Of a stretch of 64,000 bases of DNA, positions 33,770 through 45,803 are shown piece by piece. A program made the translations under genes and the position numbers. Position 1 is the first letter of the stretch, and each line of letters starts with the position of its first letter. The stretch is from positions 4,278,001 to 4,342,000 of the forward strand of contig CM066302.1 in NCBI GenBank assembly GCA_033807695.1, written 5' to 3'. The DNA is from Daedaleopsis sinensis (taxonomy: Eukaryota; Basidiomycota; Agaricomycetes; Polyporales; Polyporaceae). The notes under the pieces are model-generated. The model did not search any database. It had not been told where the DNA came from and was given only the letters and a program-made list of their open reading frames with translations.

Positions 33770-36233
33770 TCACATGGGGTTTGTGAGACTCAACTTCGTC
33801 AGGTAGGCAATCTCAGCTGCGCGGTACGTATCCGGGGTGAGACTGAACTGCGGTTGCCCGTCATTGAAGGTGAGGAGGTGGCGGTCCTGTTGGGTATACC
33901 GCGGCCAGGGGAAGGCGTCGTCTCCGTTCGGATCGAGCGTCGCCGCGAAGCGAATCAGATAGTCCGTCATCGACCCGCCTCCGTAGACGTTCGCCATCTC
34001 GGTGCCGTGAGCCTAGAATAAGAGATCGTATGCTCAGCAGGGCCGCTTGTCAGAGGAACGACTCGGATGTACGTACCGCGCCGAGACCCTCGACTTGGTC
34101 CATTCGATACACTGCGATACATGCTGTTCAGAGGATTGTTCGGGACCCGGGTTTCGAATGTTGCGACGTACAATACGAGTATACAGGGCTCTTTTTTGAC
34201 AGTTCTTGAACAAATAGACGAGTCGGCGCTGTGAAGAATAAGTCGCCTTGGAGCGCGGACATCCGCTTGTACTGGGGCGAGTACGCAAACGCATCACCGG
34301 TTCCAAATGGCGATCCCGTTGCAGGGTCTGCAGGGTATAGCTCAAGCACTTTAGTGATTGCGGCATCCGATGCGTTGGGGAAGAATGTCGGCTGTACGTA
34401 GTCGCGGAATTCTTCATCGGTGCTGAGAGAGAGTACGTTCAGAAAGGTCCTAAACACGTCGTGAAGGGTACTCACATTACGTTAAGTGTCGGGAATGAGA
34501 ATAGCGATCCTTCGTCGCCGTTTGAACCTGCAATCTGGTATCAGCGTTTGGCCAGTGACATCATAAGAGGCGAGACTGACCGACTACTACCGGAACTCGA
34601 GCAACCTTGCCAGCCAATAGCTGGCGGTGTGACGGTTCAGCAAGGAAGACACCATCAGCGCGAGGGAAGGCAGGGAGGTTGAGTTGCTATAGACAAATAA
34701 TTCTTAGCGTCCCGTCTATGTATCTCTCCATGCGAGGCAAGTACTTACATTGTAACCCGCAATCACCTTGAAGCTGTTCTCCATTGCCGCTTGTATGGAC
34801 GCGGTCTCGACCGTTCTGAGGCAGCTCAGAGTGTCGTCTGCTGCCGAACATCCTGTGCGCCGCACGATATCGTCATAGGCGAACTGAAGATACGGATTGT
34901 CCACAGTGCCGGTGGGAATGACGGTGCCGGACTGCATGAACGCAGCACGAAACAGCCCTTCGGTATCACCATCGTTGGCTAGCATCTGCATCGCGACCGA
35001 TATCGATCCTGCGCTCTGGCCCCAGCTGGCAAGCACGGACAGCGTTAGAGACTTCTAGTAATCTGTGAATATGGACATAGTATGCGCACATCATGACCTT
35101 CGCTGGGTCTCCGCCGAACTCAGATATATACTTTTGAATCCAACGGAGCGCCTCTCGCTCTGGAATGGACGGATACCGATCAGTTAATGTTGGACGAATA
35201 GAGAAGTTTACGCACGGTCGTGTAGTCCGAGATTACCGACACCGGCTTCTTTCACTTCGCGCCCACCGAGGAATCCAAATGCTATGAGTTGCTCCATCAG
35301 TCAAACAGTGCTACCTATATGTCCAGCGTTGAGGCGTACCATTTAATCTATCGAGAACCTTCTTTAATCATCCAATAAGTCTGTGAACGACGCATAAGCA
35401 CTGACCTGTAATTAATCGCAACATATATAATCGGTTGTCCGATCTCTATGGACCTCGTGACGATCACTTCACCCTGGAACCTGCAGGGGTTGGTCAATCA
35501 GCTTGCCGTTGACGCTAAAATAAGCGGGAGACGAACCCCGAGTTACACCCAATCTGAAACCCGCCTGCGAAGCTGTTAGAGATGTTCTATATGCTGAGAG
35601 TGGACGCGAATACCTCCGTATATCCACTGCAGCGCATTGCTCAGCTTCCAACAGCAAAATACGAGGATGATCGCACGCACCACTACAACTGGAAGCTTGG
35701 ATTCGGACGTAGTACCGGCGGGAACAACGATATTGAGGTTGAGACCTGAAGATAGAAATAGCGTCAGCGTGTATCCATCGGACGTTGAGCGAGGCAACGG
35801 TGTCGTTACAGTCTTCGCTCTGAGGAACGGCGGGACCATGGCCGAATGAGGCCAGGAACTCGCCTACAGCGGTGGGGACGTCCCCGGGGAACGCAGAGGA
35901 CATGACCTGCTGCTGTATGCATTGGTTGCCATATGTAGTTGCATCGATCATCCCGTTGTACGCTGAGGGCGGCTTGGGTAGTCGGAACCGCAAGTCGCCA
36001 ACTCTGTTTAGATGTTAGGGTCACAATCCGAGCTGACGGGACAAGGAGCGAGGGACGTACGGAGGTTCAGCAAATGGGATACCGAGGAACTGTGTCACGG
36101 AGCCGTTGACTTTTCCGATGACCGTGGCATCGTCCAGGATGACGGTAGGATGCGACGCGTTCTCGGCGGGCATCAACGACCCGAAGGTCAGAGTACCCAA
36201 GAGGTTCGCAAGGAATTGTTCAGTGCGCATCAA
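33770..36233 (-). CDS. Type B carboxylesterase/lipase, copy 1 (many introns)
   Basis: A multi-exon carboxylesterase (COesterase family) starts at an ATG at 36,233 and stops at 33,770. Early exons (36,233-36,061; 36,003-35,810; 35,745-35,681; 35,626-35,614; 35,564-35,549; 35,480-35,406) match copy 3 in size and phase. Conserved blocks are FLGIPFAEPP, LRFRLPKPP, SEDCLNLNIVVPAGT, WIYGGGFQIG, GNLGLHDQREALRWIQ, the nucleophile WGQSAGSISV, the acid in NGDEGSLFSF and the His in GLGAAHGTEMANVYGGG. The N-terminus looks like a signal peptide, so secretion is likely. The join between exon 6 and the AFGFLGG exon is unclear: no strong GT-AG pair keeps frame near 35,290-35,406, so either a weak donor is used or there is a lesion. 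Enzymes of this family hydrolyse carboxylic esters; the substrate is unknown. Confidence 0.7.
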
Positions 36234-37012
36234 AGGGATCTGCGTGTGTGCGCTTCGTGAGGGTCGTGATTGGGTCTCTTATAAGTACCTGCTCGAATGT
36301 GCTGTCGCTAGCGCTCCACTGCTAACCGCAGAGAACCTCGGAGTTTCGCAACCGTTTCGGCATACTCCATGACTCGCCGACTCGGACCCGCGCATCGCAC
36401 AAATGGATCACGATGACTCCGCGCCGCTCACACATAGGTCTTGGATGAGAAATCATGATACTGAGAGCGGAGAAAGCTCAACATAACGGACCATGAACAT
36501 CATGATCATCGAAGAATCGATGATCATAACTTGTTGGAGGAGCTCCGAGTCGACTCGTCGGGAGGTCGGGACTCCGTTGAGTCGTTCCGCGCTCGGCTAC
36601 TAGTGGATTGGAATGAGTACAACGGTTGTTTGTTTCGTATCAATAAAGTTTATCAGTGACAGGAGTCTGAGGTGGAGGAGCTCGGCGAGGAGGAGGAGCC
36701 CAGTGGGAGGAGCAGTGACTCGGCGGAGTAGTAGGGGCCACTGCGCGTCAGGCTCAGGCTGTTTGTCACTATTTGTCTACCATTGACAGACTCGCCGCCG
36801 ATTCCGATACACTGTGATCCTTAGAACGGTCTCTTTACTTGACAACGGTATAATATTCACAGCAGAATTGTAGTGCAGAGAAATCATACGCAAGCATTCA
36901 AAAGTGTGCAGCTGTGAGAGACCGTCCGACTCGGAGTTAGATCATGTAAGTACTAGTAGATTGCACTGGCCGTGGCGCAACGGCCAGTGAACTGCTCTAT
37001 CGCCATAGGGAT
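36234..37012. other. Intergenic, contains copy of the esterase-downstream repeat
   Basis: The 36,680-36,780 segment, ending TTTGTCACTATTTGTCTAC, resembles 33,430-33,519. No gene seen. The promoter of esterase copy 1 lies at the left. Confidence 0.4.
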
Positions 37013-37066
37013 CCAAAATTTCGCAGCACGAATCAGGTAGTCCGTCATGAAGCCCCCGGTGTGGCG
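37013..37066 (-). pseudogene. Carboxylesterase C-terminal sliver
   Basis: Reverse-strand sequence encodes GGFMTDYLIRAAKFWI, matching the GGSMTDYLIRFAATLD block of the intact esterases. It is cut off after about 18 residues and lies directly beside the 3' end of esterase copy 2. It is a separate relic rather than part of copy 2. Confidence 0.5.
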
Positions 37067-37077
37067 CACGCAGCACC

Positions 37078-37790
37078 CTACATAGGATCCGCAAGGCTCA
37101 GCTCCGTCAGGTACTCAATCCCCTCCGCGCGGTACGTATCAAGCGTGATGCTCAGCGGGACCGCAGAGTCGTTGAAGGTGAGTAGCTGCGGGGATGTCTT
37201 CGTGTACAGCGGCCAGTCGGTGGCCCCATCGCCGTTCGGGTCGAGCGTCGCGGCGAATCGGATGAGGTAGTCGCCCATGTCGCCGCCGCCGTAGATGTTC
37301 GCGAGCTCGGTGCCGTGTGCCTACACGGACATGAAGTGCACATGAGCACGGGTCAGCTATGCTACTCGAACTGGCAGGAAGAAGCCTACGCGCAGCCCCA
37401 ATGCCATCGACTTGGGTGATCCAGCTCACTAAACGGTACAGATTTCAGTTGGAGTCAGTGGTGAGAAACAGCATCACAACAAGAAAGGGAGAGACGCACA
37501 GTATAAGTAGACCGGCTGGCTTTCTGCGAGCTTCTGCACGAAAACCCGGCGGAGCGCCTGCTCGATATAGTCGCCCTGGAACGCGGACATGCGCTTGTAC
37601 TGCGGAGAGTACGCGAACTCGTACCCGGTGCCGAACGAGGAGCCGGCGGCGAGGTCGGACAAGTAGAACGCGAGGATCTCGGCAACGGTCCTGCGGGGCG
37701 TGGCGGTGAAGAAGTTGTAGTTGACGTACGAGAGGAACTCGTCGTCGGTGCTGGGTTTGGAAGAGCGGGAATTCTAACACTAGAAGTGAC
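37078..37790 (-). pseudogene. Type B carboxylesterase, copy 2 (C-terminal exons only)
   Basis: Only the last three exons of the esterase are present: one starting with CAG|CACCGACGACGAG near 37,755 (DDEFLSYVNYNFF, YSPQYKRMSAFQGDY), one with VSWITQVDGIGA, and one with AHGTELANIYGGGDMGDY to the stop at 37,078. They are close to copy 3 (46,973-49,530) in protein and DNA, introns included. The catalytic Ser and Glu exons are missing. Immediately upstream, 37,800-38,010 matches the 5' flank of copy 3 (about 49,630-49,850). The locus is therefore a duplicate that lost its middle, joining promoter flank to C-terminal exons. Confidence 0.75.
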
Positions 37791-37799
37791 CATGACTAG

Positions 37800-38010
37800 A
37801 ACACGGATGGCTTACTTAGTTCTAGTATAGATAGAGCGGCTCCCTATTCTACATTCTCGAACGCGGTAAACACGGGACACCGCTGAATTCCCGGAGCGGG
37901 ATCTGTGGCTCCGTCGTTCGGACTGTAATTCGGAAGGCTCCGTAAATGCGAACAGCGACGCGCAGAGAGAACGTGGACCTTTTAGCTTAATGAGAAGATG
38001 ACCAAACTGA
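37800..38010 (-). repeat. Duplicated esterase 5' flank
   Basis: Shared strings with about 49,630-49,850 include TTCTCGAACGCGGTA, ACACGGGAC and GGCTCCGTAAATGCGAACAG, with small indels. In copy 3 this sequence lies 100-320 bases upstream of the ATG; here it abuts the truncated coding part. Confidence 0.7.
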
Positions 38011-39820
38011 CATTCTGCGTGAGACGTGGTCGATACTGGTGTGACCAGGAAGAGGAGCGGTGGGCCGCACGCTGAGGGAATAGTTAGCTACTAGCCCACA
38101 TAAACAGCCAGTGACCATACAAGTAGAAGACGTACCAATCAATAGACATTCAGTACGTCAACGCTGCAGACTGTGACGCTCGTGGAGGACCAGCACACAG
38201 ATGGCAAGTTGTGAGGTAAGAAGTAGAAATGCCGGCAAGGGTGTTATGCATAAGACATTCAAGTTGTCACTTGCAAGAGGTAGGTCACAGGCGAGCAGCC
38301 ACATGAGGCGCTGGAAACAGCCGCGCAGATCACATGATCGACGCGACGCGTTGTTTACATCCTTCGCGTATCAAGGTTTGTTACTGGACAATATAAAAGG
38401 AGAGTGTGGACACTGGAAAGGACGGGCTCAACAGACCCGGAGCTCATCGTCGTGCTGGCACCTATGCTTGATTGCCCCCGGCGTAAGGACCAATAGCTCT
38501 GAGGAGGACTCCGAGGCCACAGTAGCATGAATATGACGTGGTGAGTGTTAGAGGTAAGCGTTCGTGTGTCTGCGTGTAGCTCAATGCTTAACTTACTACA
38601 CACAGTCATTCGCTTTATACGCGCTACATACCTGCAGTACTGTCGTCTTCTCGATTGGACCAGCGAAAATCTCGGCAGCATCTTATACTCTGGGTGCCTG
38701 ATCTGTCAGTGACTCTCCTGGTGCGAATCTCGCTCGTTCTGAAAAGATACCTCATTTCTGAAAGGGCAATCTGGGGCTGCTCAGACGTGCATAGTTCACT
38801 CCGGGTGCTAGCGTCCGTTCCTGTCAGATAGTATGGATCTAGGAGGTGCGTACTCCATACCGCATAGATGTCCGAGCCTCATACATTGTTGCACGCATGG
38901 CTCACACTCATCCGTGATATTCCCTGTTCTATCGGTACGATAACATGAAATTGGGACCAGGATTGCGCGCGTGCGTAGTCTGTCGGACGTGCCGCTCCGT
39001 GTGGCTCTAGCACACCCAACAGTGGAAGTTCACCTCGCCTCGCACGAGTACGATATTGATTAGATGTTTTGCATGCACAACGTGCACGTCCCACACCGCG
39101 TCTCGCGCCTTCTCAGCAGAGCATGGGAGCAGCTCTCTTGCGCCGTCTTGCACGCGCGGATCCAATCCTACGCCCAACTCACTGCGGCTTGGTCTCGTAT
39201 TCGGGTCTGCGCAGCTCGTCGCAGGCTTCGCCCCTCGGGGTCGATGTTCCTTGTGGACGCTCCGCGAGAGTCTGGAGGCACGGGTTCAATCTGCAGCAAG
39301 CGGGTCGGCCCTGAAGCGCGTACGATGACGAGACCTCCCGGCTGCTCCTCTCCATTGACTGTACAGGCTAGACATCAGCGCGAAATACCCGTCGATAGAA
39401 CACATATTTAACCACTCGCGCTTACGCTTGTTGAATGATCCCACTTGTGAGCTATGCAGACCAACTAAGGCCGCCCGCCTGTCGAGAAATCACTCACTGA
39501 TCCCGCGTATACAGCAGCAAGAGAGTCACGTACCTCGTGCTTCGCCATCTTTGCTCCCAACGCGTTGAGGGGATTTGCATCCTCAGCGGCATTTGACAGA
39601 CGAGGACGTGTGAATGCGTCTCGACGCGTCCCGACGCGTCCGAACGGCTAAGCAGTTAAGGATTAGTGTTTGAAGTGTGTGATGAGGAGCGGTGGAACAT
39701 ACCTTTCAAGGATGCGAGTCGAAGTGATGCGCATCTTAACGGAGGCGGAACGGGCCGCGGGCGGAGAAGGGATGAGGTCGCGTGACGAGCCCAGGATGAC
39801 TCATGTCGAGTGCGGGAGAA
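38011..39820. other. Intergenic, no supported gene
   Basis: Short frames only. The plus-strand frames near 39,060-39,410 overlap in all three phases, as expected from composition rather than coding. Confidence 0.4.
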
Positions 39821-39972
39821 CAAGCCTCCTCTCCGTCTTCTCCGAGCACAGCTCAGTCTCCGACGCCGAGTCCAACGACTGGTACGACAACGAGCACGTC
39901 CCTCTCCACCTTCCCATTCCCGCTTTCCAGTCCTGGTCCCGTTGGGTGGCCATGGACAACCAGGAGCAGCAC
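39821..39972 (+). pseudogene. Fragment of a DABB/EthD-like gene
   Basis: The sequence encodes LLSVFSEHSSVSDAESNDWY, DNEHVPLHLPIPAFQSWSRW and VAMDNQ. This nearly copies the N-terminus of the gene at 53,508-54,221 (LLFVFSEPGSVPDAEFNDWY). Similarity stops after about 50 residues at EQHLSRK, so only the first half of one domain unit is present. It is a truncated duplicate. Confidence 0.75.
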
Positions 39973-40683
39973 CTGTCACGAAAAGTGAGCAACATTAGTG
40001 AGCGCATACTTCTAGTCCCTGCTCACCAGTAGCTTGAGGGCCAAGAAGTCCGTGGGGTACAAGGTGAAGTATCGTGAGGTCTGGTGGGCCATCAATCCGT
40101 AGAGCCTGCTTCAACACTGTGTAGAGCAAAATTGCCCCCAAAGGTGTGTTGAAGGTCGGCAACTGAGGGAGGCCATCGTGCACGTCGGACGTGGCTAACG
40201 GCGGGGCCATGGTCGTGTATCGGAAAGAGGTAACGAGGCACGAGTGAGAAGGACAGAGAGTGGCGAACAGGAGCGCACCACTTATCTGCTTTTTGGAGTT
40301 GGTGTGGGTACGTGGTGGTCCCTGATAGAATGCTGTCTGACCTCCGGTGCAGGTGTGGGCATTAGGCGCCAGGACTCGTGGGTGGTTCATCACTAGCTAC
40401 CCCACTCGGTATCAGTCTCAGAACAGAGCACAATATCGCCCAGTGATGAGTCGATTGGGTGGCTCCGGCAGTCCAGCAGAACCATCTCCGGGTGGTTCGA
40501 GGGGCGTCCAGTCTCCGGGCGTCCCGAAGGCGTCTCCCTTCATCTTCGATTCATACAGATACTTCGGAGGATGTCTGACCCCCGGGGACCGCTGTATGCC
40601 AGTTAACTGCATCAATTTGTTCAAAACCCGGGACCGTTTCCGACTCTCACCCATGAACCTGTCCACGTTCCGTCCCTTCCTCC
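39973..40683. other. Intergenic; possible decayed membrane-protein start on minus strand
   Basis: A minus-strand frame from an ATG near 40,210 reads MAPPLATSDVHDGLPQ and then LGAILLYTVLKQ. This faintly resembles the N-terminus of basidiomycete seven-helix DUF6534-type proteins. No further helices follow, so I do not call a gene. Confidence 0.25.
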
Positions 40684-42902
40684 ATGTCCGTCGCCACAAA
40701 GTCTGAGGTTGTCGTCCTCGCTCAGGAGGGTCCTGGCGACGCCACCGCTGCTTCCCCCAAGAAAGGCTTCCGCTTTTGGATGATATTCCTCTCTATATGC
40801 CTTGCCCTCTTTCTTTCTGCTCTCGAGAACTCCGCTGTGTCGACTGCTCTGCCTACGATTGTCAGTGAGCTCCATGGCGACAACTTTCTCTGGGTGGGTG
40901 CCGCGTACGCCCTTGCTTCTACGGCCTTTCTCCCCATGAGCGGTGGTGTGTCGGAAGTAAGTCATCATGTCCTCCCATCACTCCATGTTCTTATATCCCA
41001 CAGATTTTTGGCAGGCGGCCAGCGATGCTATTCTCAATCTTGGCTTTTGTTTTGGGCAGTGCGCTGTGCGGTTCGGCTCGCAACATGAACTGGCTCATTG
41101 CTGCACGAAGTATGCTTCATGTTTCCATGTATATACGCTCACTGACTTTGTGCAGCGCTCCAAGGACTTGGTGGGGGCGCCATCCTCTCTGTCTCATCCA
41201 TCATCGTCTCAGACCTCGTTCCGTTGAAGGAACGTGGTGCCTACAATGGTCTTATTGGCATGTACGTCTTGCGCTTCCTCCCACTCGATCGACCACTGAC
41301 TTGCGCTCTAGGACGTGGGCAATTGCCGCCGGCATCGGGCCTGTAGTCGGTGGGGCGCTGGCAACTGACAGTCAATGGCGTTGGCTCTTCTGTACGTGCT
41401 AAGGCTTTCCTAGTATATCTTTGCCGCAGTCCTTACTACCTGTACAGACTTGAACCTCCCAATATGCGGTGTCACGATCGCCATGATTTTTGCTTTCCTC
41501 AAGCTTCCGACGCCTGTTGGTACATGGAAGGAGAAGCTCGGTCGCATGGACTGGATGTAAACAAACTTCACTCGTCCCCATGGACATTTCACTGACTATG
41601 TGCGCGATACAATAGTGGAAACTTCTTGGTCATCGCCTCTACTACCGCGATTGTGCTCGGGCTCACTTGGGGAGGTGTCGTCTACACCTGGTCCTCTCCT
41701 CGTGTTCTTGTTCCTCTCATTCTCGGGTTTGTGGGTCTGTTTGGTTTCTTCGTGTACGAAGCTAAGTGGGCGACCAACCCCATGGTACGTATGCACCGTT
41801 GTGCTGCGACAACTTCGTCCGCTCAATCGTCTTCCAGGTTCCTATCTCCCTCCTACAGAACCGCACGAGCGTGAGCGGGTGAGCACTCATTCATAGACAT
41901 CTGAAGACACATCACTTACGCAGATGATGAGCAGATACATCCAGACCTTCGTGCACCCACTCGTCGCATTGACCCTCGTATGTATGTAGACACTCGCTCT
42001 GCGATACCGTACCGGGCCACTGATGTGTTACCAGACTACGTCCCGGTGTACTTCCAAGCATGCAAGGACGCAAGTCCCATCAAGTCAGCTGTCTACAGTC
42101 TTGGCTACACCATTGCCATAGGCCCTGTCATCATCATCACCGGCATCTATGTTGCCGCGCTGAAGATTTATCGTCCGCAACTCTGGCTTGCCTGGGTCCT
42201 GTACATCATCGCTACCGGAGCCTTCACCATCACTCGTGCGGACACGCCCATTGCACAGTCTATAGGCATCACAGCCCTCATCGGTGTCGCTGGCGGGATC
42301 ATCTACGGTAAGTGCTATGGACGCACACACCTTACATCCTTCACCGTTTCATTTCTGGCTTACATCTCCACCCTGTGTAGCCGCGACGTACTTCCCCGTC
42401 CTCTCTCCGCTTCCCGTCTCCGAGAACGCACATGCGCTCGCCTTCTTCTCTTTCTGCCGCTCCTTCTCCGCCGTACGTCCTTCCACCAGTACGCGCTTCT
42501 AGCGTCCCGCACTCACATCGGGTCATTGTTGCTTGCTAGGTCTGGGGTATCTCTATTGGTGCAACCGTCCTCCAGAACGAGCTCTCGTCCCGCCTCCCAC
42601 AGGAGTTCCTCGACATGGTAGGTGGGAGCGGATCGGGTGTCGACCTCGCGTACGCCGCGATCCCGCTCATCCCGCACCTCCCCCCGGACCTCAAAGAGCA
42701 AGTCCGTCAGGCGTTCGGGGACAGCACGGCCATCATCTGGAAGGTACTTACCGGCCTGCTTGCGCTCGGCGTCCTCGCATCATGGTGTATGGGCGATGTC
42801 CCGCTCCACGACCTCCGGGACGAGCGGTGGGCGCTGCAGGAGGACGCCGTGGCGGGCGAGAAGCCGCGCCAGTCCGACAACAGCTCCTCTGTCGAGGCAT
42901 GA
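40684..42902 (+). CDS. MFS transporter, DHA2-like, eleven exons
   Basis: Eleven exons (40684-40956, 41004-41109, 41156-41261, 41312-41391, 41448-41556, 41616-41784, 41838-41878, 41935-41981, 42035-42307, 42381-42472, 42540-42902) stay in frame and give 552 residues. MFS signatures are clear: LFLSALENSAVSTALPTIV in helix 1, LPMSGGVSEIFGRRPAM (motif A), ARTLQGLGGGAILSVSSIIV (motif B region) and GIGPVVGGALATDSQWRWLF (motif C). About 14 helices can be counted, as in the DHA2 drug:H+ antiporter branch. The C-terminus is hydrophilic (DERWALQEDAVAGEK). It probably exports or imports small organic molecules at the plasma membrane. Proximity to the peroxisomal hydrolase at 44,428 suggests, but does not show, a shared pathway. 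Confidence 0.9.
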
Positions 42903-44427
42903 GCTACGCTGTGGGTTATGCCGGGCATGGATGTGCATATGGTGGGATGGAGGATGGAGGAAACACATGACATTGCATTGCATATATCGAGCGCATACAT
43001 ATGGTACTACGGCAGTCGGTCTCTCGCGACGGTTAGACAAGATAGATAAAGGTAGATAGCATAAGATATATCATCATACTGCGATGTTTCAATAAGTACT
43101 GTGACCTCCACCTAGAGGCTTTATGTAGCACAGTACTTACCTTGACAAGGGTGTTCGAGGTCCTCCATGGCTGATGTGTGACAGGTGTAGATAGCTCTTC
43201 GATGTACGACAGAATGTGGTCAAGAAGCATGCCAGCGCGAACTATTTCAAGATGTGTGTCCCATGTACACTGACGAGAAGCGGTCTATACGTACGCTAAT
43301 CCACGTCCAACAGCCATCTCCTCTGTCCACCTGCTATGTCCCGGCGTCTATCCCAGGGACGAAGCTTCCCAGACTTAACGTCGCTCTCGAGCTCTCCTCG
43401 ATATCTCTCTCCCGTCCATTCGTCCACGTCTGCATGCTGTAGGGTCATCCTCACTAGAACCACTGTCACTAGCGCCATGTGGCACCCTAGTATGGCAACG
43501 GCGTTCGCGGCGAGATGGAGCAGCGCTGATGCTCGTTCAGTAATGTTGCCGGGGAAGAACAAGAAACCACATGCTGTGTAAGAGAGTTTCGAAGCACGGC
43601 ACAGCACAGCTGCGTACATGCTGGTTTCTGAGATTTTGGAACACAGTGAGAGATAAGAGAACTACTTACGTTGGGCAGCCCTAGTAGGCCCCGCGAGTGT
43701 TCTGAAGGTGACGGCGTATCGCGGAAGGTTTCCGCAGTCTCATACTCTGTCATATGCCAAACCATAGAGAGAGGATGTCACCGTGTCGCAGAGACGTCGG
43801 TCTGTCAGTCAGCACTCAGCGTGGTCAGGAGCTCGTACTTCGATCAACCATCATGCTGACCAGCACGACCAGCGATGCGCCGGAGCCACCCACAAAGATG
43901 TTTCTCAAGCACTCACCGTCTCTTCTTCCGAGCAGGGTCAGTGTAGAAGTCAGGGAAGCGATGATAATACGGAGAATAATACAAGCGCTATTATCGTTCG
44001 TGCGAAATGCTGGGCCAGACTAGGAGAATGTCCTGCATGGATTTCCCCCGAATCGCGGGTGTGGGCGTAAGTGGTCACCTTGGCATATTTGTGTGAGAGG
44101 TCTCTGCACAATTATTGTGGAAGAAACAGTTCTTGTGCCTGCGCCGGAGCTGTGAGTCGGACGTAAGTAGAAGAGCCAAAGCTCGGACGAGCGGTGGGCC
44201 GGTGGTACTCACCTTCCTCTATGCAGCCCGATCAAGTTCTCGAGCGCAATGGTGGTCCGGATATCACGTTCAGGCTCCCAGGTGCGTCTAGGCATCTACC
44301 GTGCCATTCATGCAGTCGACAGGCAGCCCACAGCATGACTGAACCTCGGTGAGTACATACTAGTACGGTCTGAGAGCCGTCGGCGTCACCGTCACTCTCT
44401 CTCCATCCACCACTCCTCGAGGCAACT
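42903..44427. other. Intergenic; decayed membrane-protein-like frames on minus strand
   Basis: A minus-strand frame at about 43,600-43,300 has two hydrophobic runs (ALLHLAANAVAILGCHMALV and a shorter one) and an acidic tail. A second frame upstream cannot be joined cleanly to it. This may be a remnant of a multi-pass protein, but no family is recognised. Confidence 0.25.
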
Positions 44428-45803
44428 ATGGCATCCGAGTCGCTCAAGATGGAAACCTTCGTCCTCCGCGGACCGAGTCAAGATGGGGGACTTGATGTCG
44501 CTGTGGCTCGCTTCCGGCCCGACGATGCCCCTGCCGCGGACTCTGCAGCTGAACGCGTATCGCTGCTCTTCTTCCATGGCATATCATACCGTATGTCTCT
44601 CCCTCTGCAAGGTTGTGTTTGCTGATCACTCGGGGGTAGACAAGGAGACATGGGTCCCCACTGTCGAACATCTGTTCGAGCTGCAAACGATGGTGCCCAA
44701 CAAGAAGTTTGTCATCGTCGAGGCCTGGTCTGTAGAGTCCCCAAGCCATGGACAGTCCGCCGTGCTCAACAACGATCGACTGCTTGCCCATCAGCAGGGC
44801 ATCTGTGAGCTCTGCCAACGCATTGGGAACAACACTGCACGCTCACGTTGTACATAGCGCCCCACGAGGTGGCCCGGGCGCTGCAGGTCTTCCTGAAGTC
44901 CGGCCTATATGCGGGGACGTCCCTGATCGGTGTGTCGCACTCTGCCGGCGTGGCAGTAATGTGAGTCCTACGAACGCATGTATGCATAGTCAGTGCTGAT
45001 ATCATATTGGGTCAATGCACAGCTCACTCTCGACATTGGGCTATGACCTGGGCAACCTGCCGTACTCCTCTCTCATCCTCGTCGAGCCTCCCGTTATGAC
45101 ACGCGAGCTCTTCGATGTCGTGTCGAAGACGTCGAAGCCGTGGGAGATGCTCTCCAAGGCGGCGATGGCGCGCAAGGATATCTGGCCTTCGCGGGAGAAC
45201 GCCCGGGAATGGCTATCTGAGCGCATCCCGTGGGGCATGTGGGACCCGCGCTCCCTCGATCTATTCGTCGTAAGCTCCCCCGTTCTCTCTCGTCCCTTCT
45301 CGAGGTTCACGTGAGCATGTGTCCGACAGCAATATGGGCTGCGCGACTTGCCAACCTGCCACTATCCCGACAAGACAGAGGGCGTCACGCTCGCCTGCAC
45401 TCGCCAGGAAGAGGCCGCGCTGTACATCTGGTATGAGGATGGCTTCGACAGCCTGGATCGTCTGAAGGAGGTCTGTCGAGCGATTCCCGTGCACTCCATC
45501 TTCGGCGAGCGGGAAGACATCATGTGTGTACCTATGGCATACGAATCCCAAGTTCGTGCTGATCGAAGACACTCATAGTCCGGAGTTTGTGAAGAACGCG
45601 TTGGTACAGGGCAACAAGATGGTGTCCATGGCCACGGTGGCGAACACGGGTCATTTGGTACGTTCCACTCGGGGGCACGAAAGTGTCCGCAGCTCATGCA
45701 ATTCTTCCAGGTCGTGCAGGAGAACCCTAAGTCTCTCGCGCTTGCCATCTGGGGAGTACTGCATTCGGAGCGCAAGCTGCCCGGTCCGATAAGCAAGCTT
45801 TGA
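44428..45803 (+). CDS. Alpha/beta-hydrolase with C-terminal peroxisomal signal SKL
   Basis: Seven exons (44428-44590, 44640-44804, 44858-44960, 45023-45269, 45330-45523, 45579-45657, 45711-45803) stay in frame and give 347 residues. Features of an alpha/beta-hydrolase are the oxyanion region LLFFHGISYH, the nucleophile elbow GVSHSAGVAV (Ser138), the acid in GEREDIIPEF (Asp289) and the His in NTGHLV (His316). The cap region carries LAHQQGISPHEVARALQVFL. The protein ends GPISKL, a canonical type 1 peroxisomal targeting signal, so action in peroxisomes is likely. Related fungal peroxisomal hydrolases act in secondary metabolism and lipid breakdown; the substrate here is unknown. It lies 1.5 kb downstream of the MFS transporter in the same orientation. 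Confidence 0.85.
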
